Assembly: GCA_031384605.1 (NCBI GenBank)
Contig: JANNAT010000050.1
Span: 1-64,000, forward strand
DNA length: 64,000 nt
Direction: 5' to 3'
From: JANNAT01 sp031384605
GTDB lineage: Bacteria > Pseudomonadota > Alphaproteobacteria > Rhodobacterales > Rhodobacteraceae
This document shows, piece by piece, positions 52,968 through 61,402 of the stretch (positions within the stretch are counted from its first letter, which is position 1; every line of letters starts with the position of its first letter). The translations under genes were made by a program, and so were the position numbers. Under the pieces are notes generated by a model, which had not been told where the DNA came from, did not search any database, and was given only the letters and a program-made list of their open reading frames with translations.

Positions 52968-54271
52968 TCGGCGGCCTCCAACTTGGGGGCTGCTACTTGG
53001 GGAGCGAGCGGGGCCAACAGGGCACGGCGGCGTAGGGGTTTGGCGAAAAGGGCGGCCAGATCGCCCGCCTGTTCGTAGAAATGCACAGGCGTAAACACCA
53101 ACTCAATCGCCCATTTGGTGGCCAGTCCTTCGGCCTCCAGCGGGTTGGCAAGACCAAGGCCGCAAACCGTCAGATCGGCGCGGGCCGCACGGGCGCGGGC
53201 CAGTTGCAGATCAACATCCTGACCTTCAGACAGGGTTGGCCCTTCGGCCAGCAGTTCCAGATCGGGAGCCATCAGATCACGGTGCAGGAAAGGCGTGCCA
53301 ACCTCAATCGCCGTCATGCCGCATTCGCGGGTCAGGAACCGCGCCAGCGGGATTTCAAGCTGGCTGTCGGGGAAGAAGAAAACCGATTTGCCGGACAACG
53401 TTACCGCACTGGCCGCAATTGCCTTTTCGGCACGGGCCCGGGGGGCGGCGGTGACGGCATCAAACAGGTCTTGGGGCACGTTGAATTCGGTGGCGATGGC
53501 CTGCAGCCATGCGGTGGTGCCAGCCGCACCAAAGGGGAACGGGGCGGGAATATGGCGTGCGCCGCGCCCAACCAAGGCTGCATACGTGTCGCCAAGGAAC
53601 GGCTGCAACAAGGCGAAAACGGTATTTGCGCCAACCGACGGCAGATCACCCGACCGTCGGGCGGGCAGGCAACGCACGTTTGAAATGCCCATTGCCGCCA
53701 AAAGCCCCAAGGCCTGATCTTCGACAACATCAGGCAGCGCGCCGACGATAAGCAACTGACGCGCATCCGATGCGGGCAGCACCGGAACCATTGATGCAAG
53801 GCAGGCATCTTCGCCTTGGGTGAACGTTGTCTCGATTCCCGACCCCGAATAGTTCAGCACCCGCACATGCGGGGCGTGTGCCGCAGACATCCGTTCAGCC
53901 GCACGGTGCAGATCAAGCTTGATCACTTCGGAGGGGCAAGACCCGACCAAAAACAGTTGACGAATGTCAGGGCGGCGTGACAGCAGGCGCGCAACTTCGC
54001 GGTCCAACTCGGTTTGGGCATCCACCAACCCGGCAAGGTCTTTTTCTTCCAGAATCGCGGTGCCGAATCGCGGTTCTGCGAAAATCATCACGCCGGCGGC
54101 TGATTGCAGCAGATGCGCACAGGTGCGGCTACCCACAACCAGAAAGAAAGCATCCTGCATTTTGCGGTGCAACCAGATGATTCCCGTCAAGCCACAGAAG
54201 ACTTCGCGCTGCCCACGTTCCTTTAGAACCGGGGTATTTGAACATCCGCGGGCGGGCGTCGGGGCGTTCAT
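52964..54271 (-). CDS. bchN: Protochlorophyllide reductase subunit N
   Basis: 435 residues. The three cluster cysteines are at 26 (EVFCGLTGIIWLH), 51 (SRTCAHLLQSA) and 112 (VGSCPSEVIKLDL), the positions known from R. capsulatus. It forms the catalytic NB complex with BchB. Overlaps bchF by 4 bp at its start. Confidence 0.98.
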   Translation of the reverse strand: MNAPTPARGCSNTPVLKERGQREVFCGLTGIIWLHRKMQDAFFLVVGSRTCAHLLQSAAGVMIFAEPRFGTAILEEKDLAGLVDAQTELDREVARLLSRRPDIRQLFLVGSCPSEVIKLDLHRAAERMSAAHAPHVRVLNYSGSGIETTFTQGEDACLASMVPVLPASDARQLLIVGALPDVVEDQALGLLAAMGISNVRCLPARRSGDLPSVGANTVFALLQPFLGDTYAALVGRGARHIPAPFPFGAAGTTAWLQAIATEFNVPQDLFDAVTAAPRARAEKAIAASAVTLSGKSVFFFPDSQLEIPLARFLTRECGMTAIEVGTPFLHRDLMAPDLELLAEGPTLSEGQDVDLQLARARAARADLTVCGLGLANPLEAEGLATKWAIELVFTPVHFYEQAGDLAALFAKPLRRRALLAPLAPQVAAPKLEAAE

Positions 54272-54783
54272 GCGTTGACCGCCTTGGCCATCGCGCGATC
54301 GCTTTGCGCCATATCCAGCCGCGCCAAACGCAGCTTCCAGATGAACTGAGCGGCGTTGACAGCATAGGTTGCGTAGGCCGTAAGCGCCAAAAGCATCAAG
54401 GCATTAGGGGTCAGGGCATTTGTCAAAAGCGCCAAAATATACGTTGTATGCAACGCGATAACGGCAAAGCTGAACACATCTTCCCAGAAAAAGGCAGGTG
54501 CCAGAAGGTATTGGCCGAAAACCACTTTCTCCCAAATAGCCCCTGTAATCATGATGACGTAAAGGAACGCAGTCTTGACGATCACCGACAGGGTGGCAAC
54601 CTCATAGCCGGTTCCCCAGACCAGATAACGCAGCACCAGAACCAAAGAAACGGCAAAGGCCAGAAATTGTAGCGGTGCCAGAATGCCCTGAACCAAAGTC
54701 CATTTGGTCGAATCGCGGCGCGCACGCTGTTCCGCTGTGTAGAGCGGGCGGCGGGCAGAAGAATCGCTGCGGTTCTGGGACAT
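54268..54783 (-). CDS. bchF: 3-vinyl bacteriochlorophyllide hydratase
   Basis: 171 residues: YTAEQRARRDSTKWTLVQGI near the start, then four membrane segments (LQFLAFAVSLVLVLRYLVWG, VIVKTAFLYVIMITGAIWEK, FGQYLLAPAFFWEDVFS). Hydrates the 3-vinyl group to hydroxyethyl. First gene of the long minus-strand run, behind a promoter with a PpsR box. Confidence 0.96.
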   Translation of the reverse strand: MSQNRSDSSARRPLYTAEQRARRDSTKWTLVQGILAPLQFLAFAVSLVLVLRYLVWGTGYEVATLSVIVKTAFLYVIMITGAIWEKVVFGQYLLAPAFFWEDVFSFAVIALHTTYILALLTNALTPNALMLLALTAYATYAVNAAQFIWKLRLARLDMAQSDRAMAKAVNA

Positions 54784-54816
54784 GGTTTTGCCTTCGGATC
54801 AGGTGTCGCAAGACAA

Positions 54817-54858
54817 ATTCTAGAGGCTTCACTCAGGAAGTGTCAACTAAAACTTACA
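54817..54858 (-). promoter_or_regulatory. bchF promoter with PpsR/CrtJ box
   Basis: An exact TGT-N12-ACA box (54841-54858). On the minus strand it ends in TTGACA (54841-54846), which is 18 bp from TAGAAT (54817-54822), a good sigma-70-like pair. It would drive bchFNBHLM-lhaA-puh and beyond. A second, poor half-box (ACA-N12-ACA, 54856-54873) overlaps it. Confidence 0.8.
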
Positions 54859-55104
54859 TTTTTTAAGTTTACACCATCTGCTGAATTTCCGCGTAAGTCA
54901 GGGATAAAATCACCGCTAAAAGTGGACAAATAGTGTTATAAAACAAAACCTTGCCAATTCAGTGCGAAATTGCTATATTTCAGAGTGTCTATTTTCTTTG
55001 ACATTTCTTCCCGCCTAAGAGAAAGTTACCCAACAGGATGACTCCGATCTATCTGACAGTTTCAGATGCAGGTTTTGTGGGCACCTCTTGGCGGAGCTGC
55101 GTAG
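54859..55104. other. bchF-aerR divergent intergenic region
   Basis: The 321-bp gap between bchF and aerR is AT-rich compared with the genes around it. Besides the bchF promoter and the box at 54986-55003 I see no further supported element. A short frame from ATG 55038 is only a shadow of aerR. Confidence 0.6.
54986..55003 (+). promoter_or_regulatory. PpsR/CrtJ box upstream of aerR
   Basis: Exact TGT-N12-ACA (TGTCTATTTTCTTTGACA), ending in TTGACA (54998-55003), about 100 bp before aerR. It suggests autoregulation of the aerR-ppsR pair or joint control with bchF. No convincing -10 was found at the right distance. Confidence 0.7.
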
Positions 55105-55896
55105 ATGCAGGATTTTCAGCAATCAGACCAAGGACGCGCTTCGGGTCAAGATTCGGCGGGGGTAAATTATTTTGCCTCGCAAGTCGTATCATTGCTGGCA
55201 GAACGCTCGACGCGCACGATGACCGAACCGTCAGAAGTTTTGGTTGCCGGTCTGATCCGCGCATCACAGTCGGGAACCAAAGAGGCGTTTGCAGAGTTAC
55301 TGAACGAAATGCGCAAGGCGCGTGTATCGGTCGCAGCATTGGCAGATATCTACGTTCCGCTGGCTGCCCGACGTATGGGCGAGGCTTGGCACGAAGACGA
55401 AATGAGTTGGCTGGACGTGTCGATTGGCGTGGGGCGGCTGCAAAGCCTGTTGCGCGAGATTGGAACGGCCTGGGCGGCGGATCAGGCGGGCGATGCAGGG
55501 CACGGCACGATTTTGATGATTATTCCCGACCGCGAACAGCACACTCTGGGCCCGATGGTCGCAATGAGTCAGATGCGCCGATATGGTGTGTCGGTGTGTC
55601 TACGGATTGCTCCGAACATGGAGGAACTGCGAGGCTTGATAACATCGCGGTCCTTCGACGGCGTTATGATTTCTGTGGCAACGGTCGACAAGCTGGAATC
55701 CGTGCGCAAGACCGTAAAGTTTATAAAGACGATCACAACAAAGCCGATCCCCGTCGTCGTTGGGGGTGCTGTGATGTTCAAGATAGAGGATGCAGCAACA
55801 TGCACTGGCGCTGATTTCTCTTCGAACGATATTGGAGCTGCTTTGGAAGTGATCGGTCTCAAATTTGACTCTTTTTGCATCTTAAAGCGAGCGTAA
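55105..55896 (+). CDS. aerR: AerR/PpaA, cobalamin-binding antirepressor of PpsR
   Basis: 263 residues with a helical SCHIC/B12-binding fold: VPLAARRMGEAWHEDEMSWL (~residues 84-103), then a Rossmann-like domain with IIPDREQHTLGPMVAMSQMR. His146 in DREQHTLG matches the axial cobalamin ligand (His145) of R. capsulatus AerR. In light it lifts PpsR/CrtJ repression. ATG at 55105 has GGAG upstream; an internal ATG at 55219 could make a short form, as R. capsulatus makes long and short AerR. Followed by ppsR 52 bp later. Confidence 0.95.
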   Translation: MQDFQQSDQGRASGQDSAGVNYFASQVVSLLAERSTRTMTEPSEVLVAGLIRASQSGTKEAFAELLNEMRKARVSVAALADIYVPLAARRMGEAWHEDEMSWLDVSIGVGRLQSLLREIGTAWAADQAGDAGHGTILMIIPDREQHTLGPMVAMSQMRRYGVSVCLRIAPNMEELRGLITSRSFDGVMISVATVDKLESVRKTVKFIKTITTKPIPVVVGGAVMFKIEDAATCTGADFSSNDIGAALEVIGLKFDSFCILKRA

Positions 55897-55948
55897 CAAA
55901 CCACTGTCCCAAGATGGTTGGGTGGGTGGCAAGGTAAGCGAATAACCC

Positions 55949-57364
55949 GTGAACACTGATTCCAAGCTCAAGCTTGCTGGCATGTCCGTGCCACTTATCG
56001 ACCCAGAGTTACTGGCTGAAATCATTGCGACTGCTGCAGACATCTCTTTGTCAATTTCCGCAGACAATCGCATTACGTCGGTCTTGGTTAACCCGCACCA
56101 TCAGGCCTTTGGTCAGTTGTCCCATTGGGTTGGCCGCCATGCCCGCGAAATCATGACGAGTGAAAGTTATGAGAAATTGGCCAGACGGTTGGATGCGATG
56201 GGAAAGCCCGGCGCAAAAACGCTTGCCGTTGAACTGAACCATTCCGATCAGACCGTACTGGAATTTCCAATCCGCTATTCAATGCACCGGGTTGCGCCCG
56301 ATAATTCGGTGTTGATGCTGGGCCGCGACTTGCGCCCGATCGCCGAGATGCAACAGCAACTGGTGATGGCGCAAATAGCCCTTGAGCGTGACTATGAAAC
56401 CCAACGCGAAATGGACACGCGCTACCGGGTTCTGATGGAAGCGACGCGCGACGCGGTGGTGTTGGTGGCCATGACAAATGGCCGGATTGCAGATTTGAAC
56501 GCCGCCGCCGCCGCCCTGTTGGGCGGGTCACGGCAAGATTTGGTTGGCGCAGCAATTGCCCAGGAATTCGAGGGCCGCCGTCGTGGGGAATTCCTTGAAA
56601 ACCTTTCCAACATTGCTTCGGCTGATGCGATTAACCCTGTTGAATTGCAGGCACGCCGGTCGCAGCGCAAAGTGCGGGTTGTGCCCACGATGTTCCGTGC
56701 GGCCGGTGAACGGCTGATGCTGTGCCGGTTGGATGCGGCCGATCTGTCGTCTGCGATGCCGCATGACAGTTCGGCTAATCTTGAACGGTTGTTCAACGAA
56801 GGTTCCGACGGTATTGTGTTCCTTGACGGCGAAGGCATGATCACGGGGGCAAACGACGCGTTCCTGAAACTGGCGGATGTAACCACCCTTGCCAATGTGC
56901 GGGGCCGGTCGATAGCAGATTTTCTGGCGCGCGGATCGGTGGATTTGCGGGTTCTATTGGATAACGCGCGCCGTGCCCGTCAGTTGCGTTTGTATGCCAC
57001 CAAGATATCGAACGATTTTGACGGGCAAGTGCCAGTTGAAATTTCGGCGACTTTCCTGACGGAACGGCCCAAACCCGCCTTTGGTTTGGTGATCCGCGAC
57101 GCCAGCCGCACCGAAATGCTGCGGCGTCCCGGGTTTTCGGCATCAGATGATGGAATGCGGTCGGTGATGGAGCTGGTCGGATCGTCGACACTGAAAGCGA
57201 TTGTGACGGAAACCACGGACGTGGTCGAAAAAATGTGCATTCAAACCGCCGTCGATCTGACCCGCAACAACCGGGTGGCTGCCGCCGAAATGCTGGGGCT
57301 GTCGCGGCAATCGCTGTATGTCAAACTGCGCAAGTTTGGGCTGTTAAGCAAAGACGACGAGTAA
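55949..57364 (+). CDS. ppsR: PpsR/CrtJ, redox-responsive repressor of photosynthesis genes
   Basis: 471 residues: an N-terminal domain, PAS domains (e.g. RDAVVLVAMTNGRIADLNAA, ~168-187; SDGIVFLDGEGMITGANDAF further on) and a C-terminal Fis-type HTH, RVAAAEMLGLSRQSLYVKLR. Cys259 and Cys430 (in EKMCIQTAVDL, at the HTH) correspond by position to the redox cysteines of R. sphaeroides PpsR (251 and 424). It binds the TGT-N12-ACA boxes listed here. Confidence 0.97.
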   Translation: MNTDSKLKLAGMSVPLIDPELLAEIIATAADISLSISADNRITSVLVNPHHQAFGQLSHWVGRHAREIMTSESYEKLARRLDAMGKPGAKTLAVELNHSDQTVLEFPIRYSMHRVAPDNSVLMLGRDLRPIAEMQQQLVMAQIALERDYETQREMDTRYRVLMEATRDAVVLVAMTNGRIADLNAAAAALLGGSRQDLVGAAIAQEFEGRRRGEFLENLSNIASADAINPVELQARRSQRKVRVVPTMFRAAGERLMLCRLDAADLSSAMPHDSSANLERLFNEGSDGIVFLDGEGMITGANDAFLKLADVTTLANVRGRSIADFLARGSVDLRVLLDNARRARQLRLYATKISNDFDGQVPVEISATFLTERPKPAFGLVIRDASRTEMLRRPGFSASDDGMRSVMELVGSSTLKAIVTETTDVVEKMCIQTAVDLTRNNRVAAAEMLGLSRQSLYVKLRKFGLLSKDDE

Positions 57365-57389
57365 ACCACCAGCGTGGTGACGGTCAATC

Positions 57390-57416
57390 AAAGCGCCCTA
57401 CACCCGGGGCGCTTTT
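57390..57416 (+). terminator. Terminator after ppsR
   Basis: AAAGCGCCC...GGGCGCTTT, a 9-bp stem followed by TTTTC, 25 bp after the ppsR stop. It makes bchG an independent transcription unit. Confidence 0.88.
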
Positions 57417-57471
57417 CAATTTCTACATTCCATGGCTGATGCGGCAATTGAGACCTTGCCCGACTCAAATA

Positions 57472-57513
57472 TGTAATGTTAGGTTGACACATGACCGTAA
57501 CGCAAACATTACA
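57472..57513 (+). promoter_or_regulatory. PpsR/CrtJ boxes over the bchG start
   Basis: An exact TGT-N12-ACA box (57472-57489), ending in TTGACA (57484-57489), is followed 6 bp later by an imperfect one, CGT-N12-ACA (57496-57513). The first ATG of bchG (57491) lies between them. Confidence 0.7.
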
Positions 57514-58399
57514 CAATCAGCGCTATCCGCATCCCAAAGCCATGTTAGAGCTGATAAAGCCGATAACATGGTTTCCGCCGATGTGGGCCTATTTGTGCGG
57601 TATCGTCTCGGTAGGCGTGTCGCCATGGCAGGCTTGGCCGATGGTTTTGCTGGGCGTGGTTTTGGCCGGGCCGGTGGTGTGCGGGATGTCACAAGCGGCC
57701 AATGATTGGTGCGACCGCCATGTTGATGCGGTGAACGAGCCAAACCGTCCAATCCCATCCGGGCGCATTCCGGGCCGTTGGGGATTGTGGATTGCACTGG
57801 CGATGAGCGGTGTGTCGCTGGGCCTTGGTTGGTTTTTGGGGCCATGGGGGTTTGCCGCCACCGTCGTGGGTGTGATCGCAGCCTGGGCCTATTCTGCCGA
57901 ACCTGTGCGATTGAAGCGGTCGGGCTGGTGGGGCCCGGGGTTGGTGGGGCTGTGTTACGAAGGATTGCCATGGTTCACCGGGGCCGCAGTTTTGTCGGCT
58001 GGGCTGCCGTCGTTTCAGGTGACCACGATGGCGCTGCTATATGCCTTTGGGGCGCATGGCATAATGACACTAAACGATTTCAAGGCATTAGAAGGGGATC
58101 GCCAGCACGGCGTGCGATCCCTGCCCGTCACACTTGGCCCCGACGTGGCCGCACGGGTGGCCTGCACGGTGATGGGAATGGCGCAGGTTTTGGTGATTGC
58201 CATGCTGGTGATCTGGGGCAAACCGATCCACGCCGGATTGGTTTTTGTGCTGTTGATCGGACAGATTTGGGCCATGGCAACCCTGTTGAAAGACCCCAAA
58301 GCCAAAGCACCTTGGTATAACGCCACCGGTGTCGCGATGTATGTCAGCGGCATGATGATTACGGCCACAGCCTTGCGCGGGATAGAGGTTTTGCCATGA
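57491..58399 (+). CDS. bchG: Bacteriochlorophyll synthase (Bchlide a geranylgeranyl transferase)
   Basis: 302 residues, UbiA-type prenyltransferase with about eight membrane segments. Diphosphate-binding motif NDWCDRHVDAVNEPNRPIPS (~residues 72-91) and second motif MTLNDFKALEGDRQHGVRSL (~191-210) are intact. Esterifies bacteriochlorophyllide a with GGPP. The start may be 57491 or the ATG at 57542 (MLELIKPITWF), since the PpsR boxes cover the first. Overlaps the next gene by 4 bp. Confidence 0.96.
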   Translation: MTVTQTLHNQRYPHPKAMLELIKPITWFPPMWAYLCGIVSVGVSPWQAWPMVLLGVVLAGPVVCGMSQAANDWCDRHVDAVNEPNRPIPSGRIPGRWGLWIALAMSGVSLGLGWFLGPWGFAATVVGVIAAWAYSAEPVRLKRSGWWGPGLVGLCYEGLPWFTGAAVLSAGLPSFQVTTMALLYAFGAHGIMTLNDFKALEGDRQHGVRSLPVTLGPDVAARVACTVMGMAQVLVIAMLVIWGKPIHAGLVFVLLIGQIWAMATLLKDPKAKAPWYNATGVAMYVSGMMITATALRGIEVLP

Positions 58400-59691
58400 C
58401 GCTTTCCTGGTTTTCCATCGTGCGGTTGGGCCTTGTGCAGTTGTGTCTGGGGGCGATTGTGGTGTTGACCACATCTACGTTGAACCGTCTGATGGTGGTT
58501 GAACTGTCGATGCCCGCCGTTCTGCCCGGGCTGTTGGTGGGGCTGCATTACGGCATTCAGATCACCCGGCCGACATGGGGATACCGGTCTGACATGGGCG
58601 GGCGGCGCACGCGGTTTATCATTTTGGGCATGGCCTGTCTGGGGTTGGGCGGGTTTCTGGCAGCAGCCGGTATGGTGATGATGCAGTCCAGCTTTGCGGC
58701 AGGCCTTGGCATTTCCATTCTGGCCTACGCCCTGATCGGCATAGGCGTTGGCGCGTCTGGAACATCCCTTTTGGCGTTGTTGGCCACCACGACGCATCCA
58801 CGCCGCCGGGCCGCTGCGGCCACGATAACCTGGCTGTTGATGATTTTTGGCATCGCAGTAACAGCAACAGTGGTCGGCAAATATCTGGACCCTTATTCGC
58901 ACGCCTTGTTACTAAAACTGGTGGCAATCGTCTGCGCCGGGGCGTTCGCGCTGACCTGCGTTGCCATCGCCGGGATCGAGGCGCACCATGTGCCCGACGC
59001 AACCCCGCAACTCCGCCCGTTGCCGTTTCGCATTGGGATAGCCGAGGTTTGGGCAGAACCACGGGCGCGCAACTTCACCCTGTTCGTCTTTTTGTCGATG
59101 ACAGCCTACTTCATGCAAGAACTGATCCTGGAACCCTATGCCGGATTTGCCTTTGCCTTCACGCCGGGCCAGTCGACGCAGCTTTCCGGCGCGCAGAATG
59201 GCGGGGTTTTTGTGGGAATGCTGTTGGTAGGCATCGCCGCCACCGGGTTGCAGATCGGATCGTTGCGCACATGGGTTACGCTGGGCTGTCTGGGGTCGAC
59301 GGCGGCATTGGTCACGATTGCGATGGCCGGGCAGATGCCCGATGGCGGGCAGATTTTGCTGCCCGCAACGATTGCGTTGGGCCTGTTCAACGGCATGTTT
59401 GCCGTAGCGGCCATCGGGTCGATGATGGCGCTGGCCGGTGAAGGGCGCAGCACACGCGAAGGCACCCGCATGGGGCTTTGGGGTGCATCGCAAGCGATTG
59501 CTGCCGGGTTTGGCGGGTTGATGGGGGCGGGCGCGGTTGATCTGATCCGCCTGCTTACCGATGCGCCAACGGCCTTTGGCATTGTTTTCATGGCAGAGGC
59601 CGCCCTGTTCGGGCTGGCCGCGCTTTTGGCATGGCACGTTATCGACGGGGCAGCACTGACGCCCACCAACAGCTTGGTTCCGGGGGAATAG
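58396..59691 (+). CDS. PucC/BCD-family MFS transporter between bchG and bchP (orf428 type)
   Basis: 431 residues with about twelve membrane segments: LTTSTLNRLMVVELSMPAVL, GLHYGIQITRPTWGYRSDMG and GLWGASQAIAAGFGGLMGAG. Its position between bchG and bchP matches orf428/pucC-like genes of Rhodobacter. Probably handles Bchl delivery for antenna assembly; substrate unproven. Starts with ATGA overlap of bchG. Confidence 0.92.
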   Translation: MTLSWFSIVRLGLVQLCLGAIVVLTTSTLNRLMVVELSMPAVLPGLLVGLHYGIQITRPTWGYRSDMGGRRTRFIILGMACLGLGGFLAAAGMVMMQSSFAAGLGISILAYALIGIGVGASGTSLLALLATTTHPRRRAAAATITWLLMIFGIAVTATVVGKYLDPYSHALLLKLVAIVCAGAFALTCVAIAGIEAHHVPDATPQLRPLPFRIGIAEVWAEPRARNFTLFVFLSMTAYFMQELILEPYAGFAFAFTPGQSTQLSGAQNGGVFVGMLLVGIAATGLQIGSLRTWVTLGCLGSTAALVTIAMAGQMPDGGQILLPATIALGLFNGMFAVAAIGSMMALAGEGRSTREGTRMGLWGASQAIAAGFGGLMGAGAVDLIRLLTDAPTAFGIVFMAEAALFGLAALLAWHVIDGAALTPTNSLVPGE

Positions 59692-59693
59692 AT

Positions 59694-60875
59694 ATGGATT
59701 ATGATGTTGTGGTCATTGGCGGCGGCCCTTGTGGGGCGACAGCCGCAGATGATCTGGCACGCGCAGGCCGCCGCGTGGCTATGCTTGACCGCGCCGGGCG
59801 GATAAAACCTTGCGGCGGGGCTATCCCGCCGCGTTTGATTGCCGATTTTGATATTCCGCAAAGCCAGATCGTGGCGCAGATTTACACCGCGCGGATGATA
59901 TCCCCCACCCAGCGCGCCGTCGATATCCCGATTGAAAACGGCTTTGTCGGCATGGTGGACCGCGAACACTTCGACGAATTCCTGCGCCTGCGCGCGGTTG
60001 GAAACGGCGTTGAACGGGTGACCGGCACCTATCTGCGGATAGAGCGGGACAGCGACGGCACCCATGTGGTTTACCGCAACAAGGCCAGCGGCGCCGAAGA
60101 ACGCCTGTCAACCAAACTGGTGATCGGCGCGGATGGCGCGCGGTCGAACGTGGCGAAAACCGAAGTGCCGGGGGGCGATAAGATCCCTTATGTTATTGCG
60201 TATCATGAAATCCTAAAGGCCCCCGCAGCCAATTCGCTGTATGATCCCAAACGCTGTGATGTGATCTATGATGGTAAAATCAGCCCTGATTTCTATGGCT
60301 GGGTCTTCCCGCATGGCGACAGCGTCTCGGTGGGCATGGGCACTGGCATTGATGGGGTCGATCTGAAACAGGCCACTGCCGATCTGCGGGCTACGGCCGG
60401 GCTGACCAATTGCGAAACGATCCGCCGCGAAGGTGCGCCCATCCCGCTGCGTCCGATGGACCGGTGGGACAATGGCCGCGATGTGGTGCTTGCGGGGGAT
60501 GCGGCGGGGGTGGTGGCGCCGTCATCTGGCGAAGGGATCTACTATGCCATGGTCGGCGGGCGCGTGGCAGCGACGGCGGCGCAGGCCATGTTGGTGTCTG
60601 GTCGTGTCAAGGATCTGAAACTGGCGCGCAAGATGTTCATGAAGGAACACGGCACGGTGTTTCGTGTGTTGCGCACGATGCAAGACGCCTATTATAAATC
60701 CGACGAACGCCGCGAACGGTTTGTTAGTTTGTGCCATGATGTAGATGTGCAGAAACTGACGTTTGAAGCCTATATGAACAAGAAACTCGTTTCGGCCCGC
60801 CCCTTGGCACATCTGAAAATAGGATTGAAGAACGTGGCGCATCTGTTGCGGCTGGTAAAGCCAGCTTACGTATGA
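59694..60875 (+). CDS. bchP: Geranylgeranyl reductase
   Basis: 393-residue flavoprotein: VVVIGGGPCGATAADDLARA at the N-terminus, KPCGGAIPPRLI, and the second FAD motif VVLAGDAAGVVAPSSGEGIY. Reduces the geranylgeranyl tail of Bchl to phytyl. ATG at 59694, 2 bp after the transporter stop, with GGGGGA upstream. Overlaps idi by 4 bp. Confidence 0.97.
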   Translation: MDYDVVVIGGGPCGATAADDLARAGRRVAMLDRAGRIKPCGGAIPPRLIADFDIPQSQIVAQIYTARMISPTQRAVDIPIENGFVGMVDREHFDEFLRLRAVGNGVERVTGTYLRIERDSDGTHVVYRNKASGAEERLSTKLVIGADGARSNVAKTEVPGGDKIPYVIAYHEILKAPAANSLYDPKRCDVIYDGKISPDFYGWVFPHGDSVSVGMGTGIDGVDLKQATADLRATAGLTNCETIRREGAPIPLRPMDRWDNGRDVVLAGDAAGVVAPSSGEGIYYAMVGGRVAATAAQAMLVSGRVKDLKLARKMFMKEHGTVFRVLRTMQDAYYKSDERRERFVSLCHDVDVQKLTFEAYMNKKLVSARPLAHLKIGLKNVAHLLRLVKPAYV

Positions 60876-61402
60876 CGGAATATGTGCCCGCGTGGGTGAA
60901 TGGCACCCTGACCCCGGTTGAAAAGCTGGAGGTGCATCAGCGCGGCCTGCGTCACATGGCAATTTCGGTGTTTGTGATGGACGGCCCGCGCGTGTTGATC
61001 CAACGCCGCGCGTTGTCAAAGTATCACACGCCGGGGCTGTGGGCGAACACCTGTTGCACGCATCCGCGCTGGGGCGAAGCGGCTGCAGATTGCGCGGTTC
61101 GCCGTTTACGCGAAGAACTTGGGATCACCGGGCTAACACTGCACCGCGCGGGTGGCGTTGAATACCGCGCCGATGTGGGCGGCGGTTTGATCGAACATGA
61201 GGTTGTTGATATTTTTACGGGGTCAGCATCAGCTGATCTTCACCTCGCGCTGAACCCCGATGAAGTAATGGAAACCCGCTGGATTTCCTTGGCAGATCTG
61301 ACCGAAGAAACATTGGCGCATCCCGACCGATTTACCCCATGGCTGCGGATATATCTGGCGGAACATCAGGCCAGTATTTTCGGCGCAGTGCAGCCCGCTT
61401 AA
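60872..61402 (+). CDS. idi: Isopentenyl-diphosphate delta-isomerase (type I)
   Basis: 176 residues of the NUDIX type: QRGLRHMAISVFVMDG, the catalytic-Cys region LWANTCCTHPRWGEAAADCA and RRLREELGIT. Balances IPP and DMAPP for GGPP synthesis. ATGA overlap of bchP. Its stop overlaps that of the convergent LacI gene by 4 bp. It marks the right edge of the photosynthesis cluster. Confidence 0.96.
   Translation: MTEYVPAWVNGTLTPVEKLEVHQRGLRHMAISVFVMDGPRVLIQRRALSKYHTPGLWANTCCTHPRWGEAAADCAVRRLREELGITGLTLHRAGGVEYRADVGGGLIEHEVVDIFTGSASADLHLALNPDEVMETRWISLADLTEETLAHPDRFTPWLRIYLAEHQASIFGAVQPA

Noticed and set aside
53964..54278. Plus-strand frame of 104 codons at the bchN start
   Set aside because: Antisense to bchN codons that include the known cluster cysteines; no ribosome-binding site or homology.
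54856..54873. ACA-N12-ACA next to the bchF box
   Set aside because: Lacks the inverted symmetry of a PpsR site; mentioned only as a possible weak half-site.
55038..55814. Plus-strand frame of 258 codons overlapping aerR
   Set aside because: The aerR frame has clear family motifs; this frame has none and shares the same DNA.
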